A DNA stretch of 64,000 nt from Scilla litardierei (taxonomy: Eukaryota > Streptophyta > Magnoliopsida > Asparagales > Asparagaceae). The notes beneath the pieces are model-generated. The model saw only the letters and a list, made by a program, of their open reading frames with translations, did no database searches and was not told where the DNA came from. Positions 47,946 through 61,200 of this stretch are shown in pieces. The stretch spans positions 114,591 through 178,590 of the forward strand of contig JAULAV010008687.1 of the NCBI GenBank assembly GCA_030789695.1, written 5' to 3'. How positions within the stretch are numbered: position 1 is the stretch's first letter; every line of letters begins with the position of its first letter. The translations under genes and the position numbers were made by a program.

Positions 47946-48026
47946 GTTATCAAGGTTGATCATGATGCCTATGGCGCAAACACTCCCGAAGATGTTGATC
48001 CTAATAAACTGAACGAAAGGCTATGA
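47946..48026 (+). pseudogene. Captured last exon resembling CMP-KDO synthetase
   Basis: TTTTTACGACAG is followed by an open frame to TGA 48024-48026 with the peptide VIKVDHDAYGANTPEDVDPN and then KLNERL. The pattern VDH.A.G..TPEDV is reminiscent of the C-terminus of plant CMP-3-deoxy-manno-octulosonate cytidylyltransferase. With only 26 residues the match is tentative. It is unrelated to the kinase exon upstream, so the tail holds pieces from more than one gene. Confidence 0.4.
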
Positions 48027-49051
48027 GATGCAAGTTATATTGTAAAGCTCAATTGCAGTTTTTTGTACTAGTTGGGTCAGTGTCCATAACGAGTGGTCTG
48101 AAGATAAAATTTTGTGGTTTCTTCTTTTTTGATATCTATTGATTGATTCTCTTCTAGCATGAATCTGCCTTAACATGAAAACTGATGTGTATTACACAGC
48201 AATTGACACTATTAAATGAAATGACATATTCTTCAATGAGGGCAAATGTGTTTATGAATGACCAATTCAAAATGCTGTTGGCTGAAATTTGTATTCAAAT
48301 TGGGTTCATAATCAAATGATTTTATAGTTTTTGTTATCTGTGAGGTTCTCAATTCAGGTTGAAGGAACTTGACTTTGCTAGGTCAGCAATAGCTAAAATG
48401 CTGCTATATCTTCTGTGATATGATTTAGAAGCTCACAGTTAAATTTTTCGGCTCATACTTTTTGTATACATTATCAAAGGCGTTATGGGGATATGCATGT
48501 ATTATTATTATAGCAATGACGAATCAGTGAAGAAGATATCATCATTCAGCAATAAACTAAAATTTGAAATTTTTTGTTTATAATTGCTGCCCTTTCATAC
48601 AAAAATGATTGGGGCATATTACAGATTTGTTCATCAAACAAGACCTGATATAATTTAATCGTTATGATCTAATATAATTTGATTATTATGAGCCAATTCA
48701 AAATCAGTGTAAATTGGACCAATCAGTAGTTTCCAACAATGGATTAAGTGAAATTTAATCCATGAACCAATAACTAAAAGAATCGAAAAAGTTTTTATTG
48801 TGTCACTTCAGTTACAAGAAGAGTTACAGAAGAGTTACAGAACCCAATAATTAGGAACGACAAGCTATTCATTACCCATAATAAGATAACCACTTAGAAT
48901 AGCACAACAGATTATATTTGTTGATAAATACAAAATGATATGGAGATGATATAAATTGAGTTTTGACCAATTGTATAGTTTCCATGTGTATTCATATACG
49001 AAGCTTTTGTATATGTGGTTCCAGATATTTCTTTTATCATTTCGTCCAATA
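48027..49051. other. Helitron tail, no gene seen
   Basis: AT-rich, with stops in all frames and no notable repeat. Confidence 0.4.
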
Positions 49052-49167
49052 TGAACCGTTCTCCTAATTCTAGGAATTTTACTTATACAATAACCCAATC
49101 TGAACCGTTCTCCTAATTCTAGGAATTTTACTTATATAATAACCCAATCTGAACCGTTCTCCTAATT
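49052..49167 (+). repeat. 49-bp tandem repeat, 2.4 copies
   Basis: TGAACCGTTCTCCTAATT starts at 49052, 49101 and 49150; the units include CTAGGAATTTTACTTATA and AATAACCCAATC and are nearly identical. Confidence 0.9.
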
Positions 49168-49169
49168 AG

Positions 49170-49473
49170 TGATGTTCGTTTAAAATCAAGGTATCCAAGT
49201 TTTTGTGGGGAATATTTTAATTGAAAATGAGAATTAAATAACCATTATTGCGCTTTAATTATTTTTTTTGTTTAAAATAAGGGGATTCAAGATTTTATGG
49301 GAGAATATTTTAAATGAACATGGGAACTAAATTGTGGGATGATCTAAACAATTTTCGGAACTAAATAACAATTATTGTGCTTTAATTATTATTGTTTGTT
49401 TAAAATTAGTAGATCCAAGCTTTTAGAGGGAATATTTAAATTAATCGTGCCCTTAGGGCACGTGTTATAACTA
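49170..49473 (+). repeat. Helitron 3'-terminal modules and probable end of the large Helitron
   Basis: Three modules like those at 13590-14131 (AACTAAATAACAATTATT.., TTAATTATT..GTTTAAAAT, AATATTTTAAAT) are followed by the hairpin CGTGCCCTTAGGGCACG (49446-49462) and TGTTATAACTA. That hairpin and spacing mark a Helitron 3' end, but the last tetramer is CTAT, not CTAG, and the next Helitron begins at its T. The terminus probably lost its last G, or this is only an internal copy. Confidence 0.6.
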
Positions 49474-49974
49474 TCTATTCTATATATTAAAACACAACTA
49501 TTTTTGAATCCTAGGGCTGACTGGGACAAGCTGATGTCATGCTGATGTATAAAGAGGTTGATAAGAGAATGGCTAGGATTTAATCTTGGTAAACGAAGGG
49601 TTGAGATGAGTGTTTGGAAAAACCACCACTTTTTCATTTTGTTTCAAACCCCCCACAATCACTACATTTGCACAGAATACCACATATTTCCCCTTTTTGC
49701 TAAAAACCCCTCTCATTTCACTTTTTACCCACGCACCATACACACACACTTATGCACTTCCACCCTCCGCGCCGAAGGCGCCTGCTCCGAAGGCACCCGC
49801 TAAATTTTTTTACACTAATTTGTTGTTCCGACTTAAGGGCACCCTCGCCGAATTTATTGTTCTACACCGAATTTGTTGTTCCGCACAAATTTGACTGTGT
49901 AAATAATGTTTGGGAACAAAGATTTCGCGGGTGAAAAAATCTTAAATGAACCGTGCCCGCGGGCACGGGTTATG

Positions 49975-49979
<5 letters not shown>
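49474..49979 (+). mobile_element. Short non-autonomous Helitron (506 bp)
   Basis: It starts TCTATTCTATATATTAAAAC and shares TTTTTGAATCCTAGGGCTGA with the Helitron at 9573. It ends with the perfect hairpin CCGTGCCCGCGGGCACGG (49950-49967) and TTATGACTAG. It is inserted between A (49473) and T (49980). The interior includes a short C-rich stretch with GCGCCGAAGGCGCC-like palindromes (49770-49800). The ORFs across it look non-functional. Confidence 0.9.

Positions 49980-50036
<57 letters not shown>
49980..50036 (+). repeat. (TG)n microsatellite
   Basis: About 28 uninterrupted TG repeats directly after the Helitron CTAG end. Confidence 0.97.
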
Positions 50037-50038
<2 letters not shown>

Positions 50039-53000
50039 CGAGTCTAAAGAGTCATCTACTTTTAAGAGACATCTACTTTTAAATCCTGGATGGTATTAAA
50101 GGGATACTGTTCTGAAGATAAGCAAATGCAGTTGCCACTCTACTTCCCAGTTTTACATGGTATCCTACATCCTTCAATATCATCTCCACACCACTGAGGC
50201 AACCCAGCAATTACAGCTGCACGTCGCAAAATGAACTAAGTTTAGCTGTCTGACTATTTAAATTCTTAAGAAAAATCGTCGTATCTTATAGATTTGCACT
50301 TAGAATTGACCATTGAGTGTTCCTAAGCAAGGAAATATATCTGTCAGCCATAGTTTTCATCAAATATTTGCTAGGCAACCAAAATTACCGTGAAAAAGTT
50401 TCGCATTCGATTATGGGCCAAATATATAAATATCAATGCAATTTATGCACAATAAGCAAGATTCTTGATGAAGATTCTTGATGAAGTTATTATAGCTTTC
50501 ACTGTTGAGCCTTTTGACATCGAGCTCTTCCGTGAAGTCCACCTAAATTATTTTCTGTTCGTCCTGGAGGCCGTTGAAATTAGCAGCAGAGGCAGCAGCT
50601 GCTAAGGCTGTTGCTCAAAGTAGACATCATATTAATTAGCGTCATCAGATTAATTAATTTCAAATGAACAAAATAGTCAACACATGCAATCTAGATATCT
50701 ACATATAAACGTACCTACGAGGCTCAGAAGTATCGTGAAGCGATATATTTGGGGGATCAGGTGTTTGGGCTCAGAAGTTCTTTGAGTTTTCAATGTGGAT
50801 TTTCTGCAAGGGCGTGGCGCCATTTATAGAATTTGAGGGGCCATTGTAGATTAACAATGCACAATTTGTTGCCAGTCATGAATCGTGAGATTAAATTCTA
50901 GTCGATTTATAGAATTTGAGGCCCCAGCATATTTCCTTGTAATCTATCGATGTTGATGTTGCACAATGCTCTACCTGCAAGAAACGAATATGAGATTAAA
51001 TTATAGTTCACAAAATTTTAGGTTTAAATCCAAAATGTAAGCATCATTATGTTTATTTAAATAAGACTCCAAAAATATCAATATTTGTTACTGTTACTTA
51101 ATACAATCCAATTTAAAAGTAGGATGTAGTAATACAAATATCGAGAGATGAAGAAACATAAGTAAACACTAAATCTGATCCATGTAATTTGCTTAAACAA
51201 GTGACTAAACAATGTAAATTAGTAAACCCAATGAAAACCAAGGGAGGAAAGAACAACAATGGAAACTAGCATTCAACAAGAAGAATATATTATGAGGAGC
51301 TCGGCATAAATTTGAACATGCTATCTTCTAGCTTAGACATAACCAAGAAACAAATATAGAGTCATTGGATAGCGATTAGAGTCTTATAATTTTTTAACCA
51401 CCCACCCACTATAAACAATACACATCCACATTTCCCATCACAAATCTTAGGACGTTATAATAGGCATCCGAAAGAAGTGAACTTGAGAAAAAAATGATGG
51501 TAATATGCAGCATGACGTCTTTCGGTACCGATTATCAAATAGCAAATGAATAAACTTTGTTAGTACATCTAAACATAAATATCCATTTATGCAGAACTTA
51601 TAAAATAAAATAGAAACAGTTTGCAATAAATGTTGTGCCCGAAACCACCCTCTTTTGTCAACTCATATCAAGAACTGAGAAAATAACGAGAGCACTTATG
51701 TCAACCCCTATCCAGAACTGAGAATCTGATGCTCATGAGAAGTTTACTACAGAAAAATGGCAAACCAGATCAGTGCAAGGAGCCTGAGAATAAAAGAAAC
51801 AGACAAGCAGACTGCTAAAATAAGTGCGTTTCTTTTCTTTGTGTAGATATGGGCACCCCCCAAACGAAAACAACAAAATAAGTAAAGAAATAGGGGTAGA
51901 GAGAGACAGAGCACACAGTGGTCGGGGTGTTATACAAAATCTGTTTTCGTCTTAGTACAAAAGGTAGGCCAAAGTACAATCATAACTAGAAATAAATGAA
52001 ATTATTGGCAGGTGAAACAAAATACAACAACAAATTATTGACAGGTTGACAGATAATTAAGCTGAAGACAAATGCATAGATCCCACAAGTAACCAAAATA
52101 ATTTCACCAAACCCTTGAACGTATGTTATCCCTCCCTCCAAAGCCAACATGTATTCCAAAAGTAACCAAAATAAGTTTACTAAACCCTTGTATGTATCCA
52201 TAAAACCCAATGCTACCGCCCACGCCCACCCCTTCAAAAAAACCTCAAACACCCCCAAGCCGGTAACACTGTCCCGATTGGTAACTAGCTCTAAATAGAT
52301 GCAAATGGCACAACTTGATTTAAGAGGATAGAGACAACAAACCTATAGAAGGCATTATCCCTTAATCACTGTGAATATATCGTGGCCACCCACCTACCAC
52401 CATCTGATATTTAACTTTCATAGAAATTTCACGAATCATTCAGACCGCATATCTGGGTTGGCCGCACTACAAGTTCAGCACAAATTCTGCTAAAGCTTAA
52501 CAAAAGAAGAAGCAGATCCTAGATTCCTTGATCAAGGAGGATTCAACTACTTATTCAGCAAGTAGACTTTTGTGGAGATACATGTTGTCACTAGAACTAA
52601 ACCCACAAATAAACACTTGGGTTTGTACAAGAGGATAAATATTAAAAGAGAAAGGAATATGCCTTTTATATAGAAGATTTCTATAGCCTGTTATCCTGAA
52701 TCTAATGAAATCAAAATAAATAATCCTATACCAATTTGTATTTCTGCCTCTTTTGTATCAATCACAATTACATGAAACAGACGTTGATTCGAACTTAAAT
52801 TATTGTTTTCAATCCAATAAGATTAATTTGAATCATATTCAAATTCTCACATGTGGACTCCATGCAAAAGAAGTCAAACTTGACTAAAATTATTATCCTT
52901 TTTCCTAAACCAATTAACTAGGAGTCTGCAATTCGGATGGCTCATGCATGAAGATTGCCAATTTACACTTCTTCTCCAACGTAACTTCGAATTCACATAT

Positions 53001-53908
53001 GGATAGTTTTAGAACTCTATTATCATCTAAACTCAACATCATCTTTATTGTTTTCTTCAGATCCACAAGATCTGTTTCGTAACACATCACAAGATATTGC
53101 AAACTATGACATATTATTATTAGTCCCTTGACAAACTGCCTATAACCCATGCTTTCACATAAGATCTGTTTTAACCTATCACAAGATCTTTTTTAACTCA
53201 TTCTTTCACACAGCCAAACTGCCTAAACATGATTTCATTATTTAAGATACTAATGTAACTTCTATGAATTTCATGAAACTAGCATATCTGAATTTGGTGC
53301 ATAACTTCTTGCACACAGTATGTAAAAAGAAATGCATCATGCATACTATGCAAAGCATCTTCATTCGATCCAAGTGTCTCATTAAGATATATTGATTTAA
53401 AAAGTATGCAATGACTTTTCGAACTTTGACTGTCACACATGCCCAAAATCACTGCGAGTAACGAGAGCAAAATATTCAAGACAATTGAACAAAGCCAATT
53501 ACAAGAAGAAAATATGTTGGAAGCGTCACAGGGGAATAGAATTCACTCAGAACGACCTAAACATGATGAATTCGTTTTGAACAAGCCTTTCCCCGATCAG
53601 TTTGAAAAAAAGGTTCTGGGTTCATAGACCCCTGACAACATTCTACCCGAATGGATTACAAATATACAATTTGAGGGGGGGGAGGAAAAAGAAAGAAAGT
53701 GTTGGCTCTTCTGTTATTTAGTTAGTTCTTAATCTCTTAATAAACAGGTGCAATGGTCAAACTCAGCCCCAATACAGTTTGTGATTAAAAGATAGCATTT
53801 TTGTCGAACTCCATTCTACCAACTGCTTACTAAATCTGGAATAAACGCAACCTTACAAAAACAGCTAGATCTAAATGGAACTACAACAATTAACAAAGCA
53901 TCAAAAAT
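50037..53908. other. Low-coding region, no gene supported
   Basis: AT-rich sequence of unclear origin. Minus-strand frames such as 53150-52914 (ETDLVDLKKTIKMML..LSICEFEVTLEK) and 53479-53279 look a little exon-like but lack recognisable domains. The 90-codon minus frame at 51986-52258 rests on a local duplication (ACCAAAATAA..CCCTTG twice) and is probably not coding. If the CACTA element extends this far, this is its interior. Confidence 0.4.
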
Positions 53909-54440
53909 CTAATCTTCAGCATCGATCTCACCTTCAAGATCGCGGAGCGCGAGATCCGATCCGATGCCTCGGATGCCCTGAAAACCATCACATTAAGATT
54001 CTCTGAATTTCAACACTGACATCCTCAACTACTACTTGTTACTTTACATCAATATTTACAGTTTAAAAAGTTTAAAAAGTAGAGAACATAAATTGCGGAA
54101 TTAGAACAAAAAGAATCCAAAGTTCAAATACCTGTGTTAATAGCCTCTTCCTCCTCATCAATTCAAAGAACTACGACCGACGTCGAATCGGGTGGCTGCC
54201 GCTTCCCCCTCCGTTTCCTGCGCAAAACCTAGGGACACATGTTGAGAATCTCAACAAAAAGGAACGAGAACAGAAAAAAGGTGAGGATTTTTTTATGGCT
54301 ATCGACCTGCTGGAGTTAGATGTTGCTAGAGACTTGACGTGGTGGTGGTTTGGGCGTTTATTATGCCGCGATTCTTTGATGGGCATGTCTTTGACGACGA
54401 GGCTAGCAAGAGGAAGGGATTCTTCATCCCATCCGGCCAT
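53909..54440 (-). pseudogene. Minus-strand gene fragment (MAGWDEE...), unidentified
   Basis: A minus-strand ATG at 54440 opens MAGWDEESLPLASLVVKD and a basic, Ser-rich stretch. A later segment, from TTTTCAG at 53978 to the stop at 53909-53911, reads GIRGIGSDLALRDLEGEIDA then ED*. Between them lies an exon-like stretch (about 54130-54219, after TTTTGCGCAG) with stops. The start has the look of a genuine plant protein N-terminus, but I cannot name it. Because a CACTA end lies 0.8 kb away, a transposon-captured fragment is plausible. Confidence 0.4.
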
Positions 54441-54899
54441 GGCGGCTGCTGATCAAAACCTAGGGTTGAGAACGCCATCTTTGGACTGGGAAAAAGGAGA
54501 TGATGATGATCTCTTTCAAAATAAGAAAAATCAAAGAGAAGAGAGAAAGCGGAGGTTCGTACCAAAAGTGGATTCAACTCGAAATTTAAAAGACACAGAG
54601 GTCATAAATCGGCGCAAGATGCACTAATGTCTGAGCATTGTAGACCTTGGCGAAGGTCACATGGCCAAGGATCATGACGATCTCGTAGCAGCCCATGAGG
54701 AGAGCGTCTGATTTCTGCATCGAGCTGGTTGATCATGGTGGGGATTCACCTATAATTAGATTTTACGGGAATAGATGTAGGCGTGAAATCACTGACCGGG
54801 GAACTAAAAAACGGGGGGAAAATTTTGGGAATGAAAACAAAATAGGGTGAAACTTTTGGGAATGAAAACAAAACGAGGGAACAACATTTCGCACAGACC

Positions 54900-55245
54900 T
54901 AATTGCTGACTACATCGAACACTTATTTACAAATTAGCCATTAAATATTCACAACTATTCCCGAAAAAAGTTGTAATAACCATTTTTTACAATTATCCAC
55001 GAAAAAAGTTGTACTAAACAATTTTTACAATTTTCAGAATAAAAAAAGTTGTAGTGTCAAAATTAACAGTTACAATTATTCATGAAAAAGTTGTGAAATC
55101 CATTTTTTACAAATATCCACGAAAAAGTTGTAATAAACATTTTTTACAACTTTCAAAGAAAAAAGTTGTGGTAAACATTTATTACAACTATCAACATAGA
55201 AACATTGACCCATAAAAGTTGTAAATGACTAGTTTTGTTGTAGTG
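54900..55245 (-). mobile_element. CACTA transposon terminus with subterminal repeats
   Basis: The right border reads GTTTTGTTGTAGTG, i.e. CACTACAACAAAAC on the minus strand, the standard start of CACTA elements. Inside it lie many short repeats in both directions around AAAGTTGTAATAA and ATTTTTTACAA, typical subterminal binding sites for the transposase. Satellite resumes at 55246 with GGAACTATTTTC, so GGA is a candidate 3-bp target duplication. No matching CACTACAAC terminus was found between 50037 and 54900, so the left end is lost or lies elsewhere. Confidence 0.8.
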
Positions 55246-58200
55246 GGAACTATTTTCTACAGTTTATTAAAGATATGTATCTTTTTATTAAATGATATGA
55301 TTCCTATGGACAAAGTTTGTTTTCTCTTATCTTTCAATTGAATATGGCGATCTTCCGGTAACAACAGAAATTTTTGCGGAATTTTCTATGCTCTGGGATA
55401 TTTTCTACATTTTCTGTAAGATATGGATCTTTATACTAAAAGATATGATTTTTATGGCGTAATTTTGTCTTCTCTAATTTTTCAGTTGAAGATGGCTCTC
55501 TCCCGGTTCCAACGAAAGGTTTGCATATTTTTCGGAGATCTGTGCTATTTTCTATATTTTCTGGAAGATATTGATTTTTATATTAAATGATCTGATTTTA
55601 TGGCCTAATTTTGTCTTCTCTTATTTTTCAGAGGAAGATGACGATCTCCCGTTTCCAACGGAAATTTTTGCGGATTTTTCTGAGCTTAGGGCTATTTTCT
55701 TTATTTTTTTAGAAAATATGGATCTTTGTATTAATTGATATGATGTTTGTTGCCTAATTTTGTCTTGTCTTATTTTCCAGTGGATGATGGCAATCATTTT
55801 ATTAAATGATATGATTTTTAGCCTTATATTGTCTTCTCTTATATTTCGGTTGAAGATGACGATCTCCCGGTTCCAAAAGATCTTTTTGCCGATTTTTTCT
55901 GAGCTCCGGACTATTTTTCACATTTTCTGGAAGATATGGTTCGTTTTGTTAAATGATATCAGAGAAAAAAATTAGGCCAAATTATATCCGTTGAAACTGG
56001 GAAATCGCCATCTTCAACTAAAATAAAAGAGAACACAAAATTCAGAACCAGGAAATCGCCATCTTCATCTATATAAATGATATGATTTTTATATCCTAAT
56101 TTTTTTCTTTTCTTATTTTTCAGTTGAAGATGGCGATGTCCCCGTTCCAACGGATATTTTTGTGGATTTTTTGAGCTCGATGCCATTTTCTAAATTTTAT
56201 GGAAGATATTGAACTTTTATTTAAAAATATGATTTTTATAGCCTACGTTTGTATTCTCTTATTTTTAAGTTGAAGATGGCAATCTCCCTGTTCAATGGAC
56301 ATTTTCGAAGCTTTTTCTTTACTTGAGACTATTTTTCTTTATTTCTGGAAGATATGTATCTTTTTTGAAATGATATGATTTTTGGCCTAATTTTGTCATC
56401 TCTTATTTTTCAGTTAAGATAGCGATCTCCTGGTTCCAAAGGACATTTTTCGGATTTTTCTGAGCTCGGGGCTATTTTTCTACATTTTCGTGAAGTTATG
56501 GATCTTTTTATTAAATAATATGATTTTTTGACATAATTTTTTCTTCTTTTATTTTTCCATTGAAGATAGCGATCTCCCATTTGTAACTGGACATTTTGTG
56601 TTTCTTCTGACCTTGGGACTATTTTCTAAATTTTTTGGAAGAAATGGATCTTTTCATTAAATAATGATTTTTGTCCTGTTTTGTCTTCTCTTATTGTTCG
56701 ATTGAAGATGGCGATCTCCCTGTCCCAATGGGAATTTTTGCAGATTTTTAAAAGCTCAGTTCTATTTTCTACATTTTTATAAATGATATGATTTTTATAG
56801 TCTACGTTTGTCTTCCCTTATTTTTTTTCAGTTGAAGATGGTGATCTCCCTGTTCCAACGGACATTTTTGCGGATTTTTCTTAGCTTGAGTTTGTTTTTA
56901 TAAATTTTATGAATGATCTGGATTTTTTTATAGAATGATATATTTTTTGCTCAATCTTATCTTCTCTATTTCTCCAATGAAGATGACGATCTCCTGGTTC
57001 CAACCAACATTTTTGCAGATTTTACTGAGCTCTGTGATATTTTCTACAATTTCTAAAAGATATGAATCATTATATTAAATGATATGATTTTTATACCCTA
57101 ATTTTGTCTTCTCTTACTTCTCATTTGAAGATGGCGACCTCCCAGTTCCAACGAACATTTTTGAGGATTTATTTGAGTTCAATGCTATTTTCAACGTTTT
57201 ATGGAAGATAGAATTTTTTTAATAAATGATATGATTTTTACAGCCTACATTTGTTTTCTCTTATTTTTTAGGTTAAATATGGCTATCTCTCGGTTCCAAC
57301 GGAAATTTTTACGGATTTTTCTGAGCTCCAGGCTATTTTCTACATATTCTGAAAGATATAGATCTTTATGATATCATTTCTATGGTCTAATTTTATCTTC
57401 TTTTATTTTTCATTGAAGATGGCGATCACCCGGTTTCAACCGATTATTTTGTGTATTATTCTGACCTCGGGGATATTTTCTAAATTTTTTTGATATAAAT
57501 CTATTTTTATTAAATGATATAATTTTTGGCCTAATTTTGTCTTCTCGTATTTTTAGTTGAAGATGGCGATCTCCCAGTTCCAACGGACATTTTTGTGGAT
57601 TTTTATGAGCTCGGTGCTATTTTCTATGTTTGATTAAAGATAAAAATCTTTTTATTAAATAATATGATTTTTATAGCCTACATTTGTCTTCTCTTATTTT
57701 TTTCAATTGAAGATGGTAATCTACCCGTTCTAACAGACATTTTTGCTGATTTTTCTTGTCTTTGGAATATTTTTTAACTTTTCTGGAAGATATGAATATT
57801 GTAATTAAATGATATGATTTTTTGGCCCAATTTTGACTTCTCTTGTTTCAGTTGAAGATGGCAATCTCTCGGTTCCAATTTACATTTGTACAGATTTTTT
57901 GAGCTTCGGGTTATTTTCGACAATATCTATAAGATATGGACATTTATAGTAAATGATATGATTTTATAGCATAATTTTTTCTTCTCTTATTTTTTAGCTG
58001 AAGATTTTTGCGGATTTTTCTGGTTCCAAGTGACATTTTTGCGGATTATTTTGACATTGGGGAATTTTCTAAAGTTTGGAAGATATGGATCTTTTTATTA
58101 AATGATTTGATTTTTGTCCTAATTTTGCCTTCTCTTATTTTTCAGTTGAAGATAGCGATCTCCCGGTTTAACTGATAATTTAACGTATTTTTCTGAGCTT

Positions 58201-61200
58201 GGCGCTATTTTCTATATTTTGTGGAATATATGTATCTTTTTATTAAATGAGATGATCTTCATAGCCTACATTTTTCTTCTCTTATTTTTTTCAGGTGAAG
58301 ATGGCGATCTACTAGTTCCAACAGACATTTTTCCAGACTTTTCTTTGCTTGGGACTATTTTTCTATATTTTCTATAAGATATGGATCTTTTATTAAATAA
58401 TATTATTTTTTGGCCAACTTTTTTATTCTCTTATTTGTCAACTGAAGATGGCGACCTCCTGGTTCCAACATGCATTTTTACGGATTATTTTGACGTCGGG
58501 GCTATTTTCTAATTGTTCTGGAAAATATGGATCTTTTTATTGAATGGTTTGATTTTTAGCCTAATTTTGCCTTCTCTTATTTTTTAGTTGAAGATGTCGA
58601 TCTACAGTTCCAACAGATATTTTTATGGATTTTTCTGAGCACGGTGCTATTTTCTACATTTTATGGAATATATGTATCTTTTTATTAAATGAGATGATTT
58701 TTATAGCCTACATTTTTCTTCTCTTATTTTTTCTGGTGATATTGATGATCTACCGATTCCGACGAACATTTTTACGGATATTTCTTTGGTTGGGACTACT
58801 TTTACATTTTCTGTTAGATATGAATTTTTAAATGCAATGATTTTTTGGCCTAATTTTGTCATCTCTTTTTTTGATGAAGATGGCGATCTCACGGTTCCAA
58901 CGTACATTTTTTGCAGATTATTCTGACCTCGGGGCTAATTTGGATCTTTTTTTTAAATTACTTGATTTTTGGCCTAATTTAGCCTTCTCTTATTTTTCAA
59001 TTGAAGATGGCGATCTCCCAGTTCCAACTGATATTTTTGCGGATTTTTCTTAGCTCGGTGTTGTTTTCTACATTTTATTGAATATATGTATCTTTTTATT
59101 AAATGTGATGATTTTATATACTATATTTTTCTTCCCTTATTTTTCTGGTGAAGATGGCAATCTACTGGTTCCAACGGACATTTTTGCGGACTTTCCTTTG
59201 CTTGGGACTATTTTTCTATATTTTCTGTAAGATAAGTAATTTTATTAAATACTATGATTTTTGGCCTAATTTTGTATTCTCTTTTTTAGTTGAAGATGTC
59301 GACTCCTGGTTACAATGGATATTTTTACAGATTTTTCAGAGCTCCGGGCAATTTTCTGTATTTTATGAAAGATATGAATCTTTTTATTAAGGATATGAGT
59401 TTTTGATCTAATTTTGTCTTCCCTTATTTTTTTCTGTTGAAGATGGCGATCTCCCGGTTCCAACAGACATTTTTGTGTATTATTCTGACCTCCGGGCTAT
59501 TTTCTAATTTTTTGGAATATATGTATCTTTTATTAAATGATATGATTTTTGGCCTTATTTTCTCATCTCTTTGTTTTGAAGTTGAAAACAACGATCTTCC
59601 GATTCCAACGTACTTTTTTGCAGATTTTTATGAACTTGGTGCTATTTTCTCTATTTTATGAAAGAAGCGGATCTTTTTATTAAATGATATAATTTTTATA
59701 GCCTACATTTGTCTTTTCTTATTTTTTTCAGTTGAAAATGGTGCTTGTAGTTTCAAAAGAAATATTTTACGGATTTTTATTAGTTTGGGGTTATTTTTCT
59801 TCCTTTTCTGGAAGATATGGATATTTTTATTAGATGATATGATTTTTTAGCTTAATCTTGTCTTCTCTTTTTCAGTTGAAGATGGCGATCTCCCGGTTCC
59901 AATTTACATTTCTGTAGATTTTTTGAGTTCCGGGCTATTTTCTACATTTTAAATAAGATATGGATCTTTAAATTAAATGATATGATTTTTATAGACTAAT
60001 TTTGTCTTCTCGTATTTTTTTAGTAGAAGATGGCGTTCTCCCGGTTTCAATGGACATTTTTACGGATTTTTCTGAGCTCGGTCTATTTTTCTACATTTTC
60101 GAAAAATTATGGATCTTATTATTAAATGGTATGAATTTTTTGCCAAATTTTGTCTTCTCTTATTTTTCAGCTGAAGATGGCGATCTCCCAGTTTCAACGG
60201 ACTTTTTTGCGGATTATTCTGACCTCGTGGATATTTTCTAAATTTTCTAAAAGATTTGATTTTTGACCTAATTTTGCATTCTCTTATTTTTCGGTTGAAG
60301 ATGGTGATCTCCCAGTTCTAAATGAGCTCAGGGATATTTTTCTACATTTTCGAGAAGTTATGGATCTTTTTATTAAATTATAATATTTTTTGACATAATT
60401 TTTTCTTCTCTTATTTTTCAGTTGAGGATGGCGATCACCTGGATCCAACGGATATTTTGTGCGGAATTTTCTGAGCTCTGGGCTATTTTTCACTTTTTTG
60501 GAAGATATATATCATTTTCTTAAATAATGTGATATTTTGGCCTAATTTTGTCTTCTCTTATTTTTCAATAGAAGATGGCGATCTCCCGGTTCCAACAGAC
60601 ATTTTTGCGTATTTTTCCGAGCTCGGAGTTTTTTGTACTCTTTTTGGAAGATAAGAATCTTTATATTAAATGATATGAATTTTATATTCTAATTTTTTCT
60701 TCTCTTATTTTTCTGTTAAAGAGGGCGATCTCCTAGTTCCAACAGACATTTTTACAGATTTTTCTGTGCTTATTCTACATTTTATTAAAGATATGATCTC
60801 TTTATTAAATGACAAAATTTTGTAGCCTAATTTTGTCTTCTCATATTTTTCAGTTGAATATGGTGATCTCCCGGTTCCAACGGACATTTTTGAAAATTTT
60901 TTTAGCTTTGGGCTTTTTTCTACATTTTCTGGAAGATATGAGTCTTTTATTAAATGATGGATTTTTTGGCCTAACTTCGTCTTCTCTTTTTTCAGTTGAA
61001 TATTGTGATCTCCCAGTTCCAATGGACTTGTGCAGATTTTTCTGAGCTCGGTGCTATTTTCTACATTTTATGGCAGACATTTAACTTGTTATCAAATGAT
61101 ATGATCTTCGGCCTAAATTTGTCTTCTTTTATTTTTTAGTTGAAGATGACATTCTCCCGGTTCCAACAGACATTTTTTTGGATTTTTCTGAGCTCTAATC

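Noticed and set aside
49610..49894. 94-codon frame in the 506-bp Helitron
   Set aside because: It spans non-coding, palindrome-bearing Helitron sequence with no domain.
51986..52258. 90-codon minus frame
   Set aside because: Built on a local direct duplication; no conserved motif.
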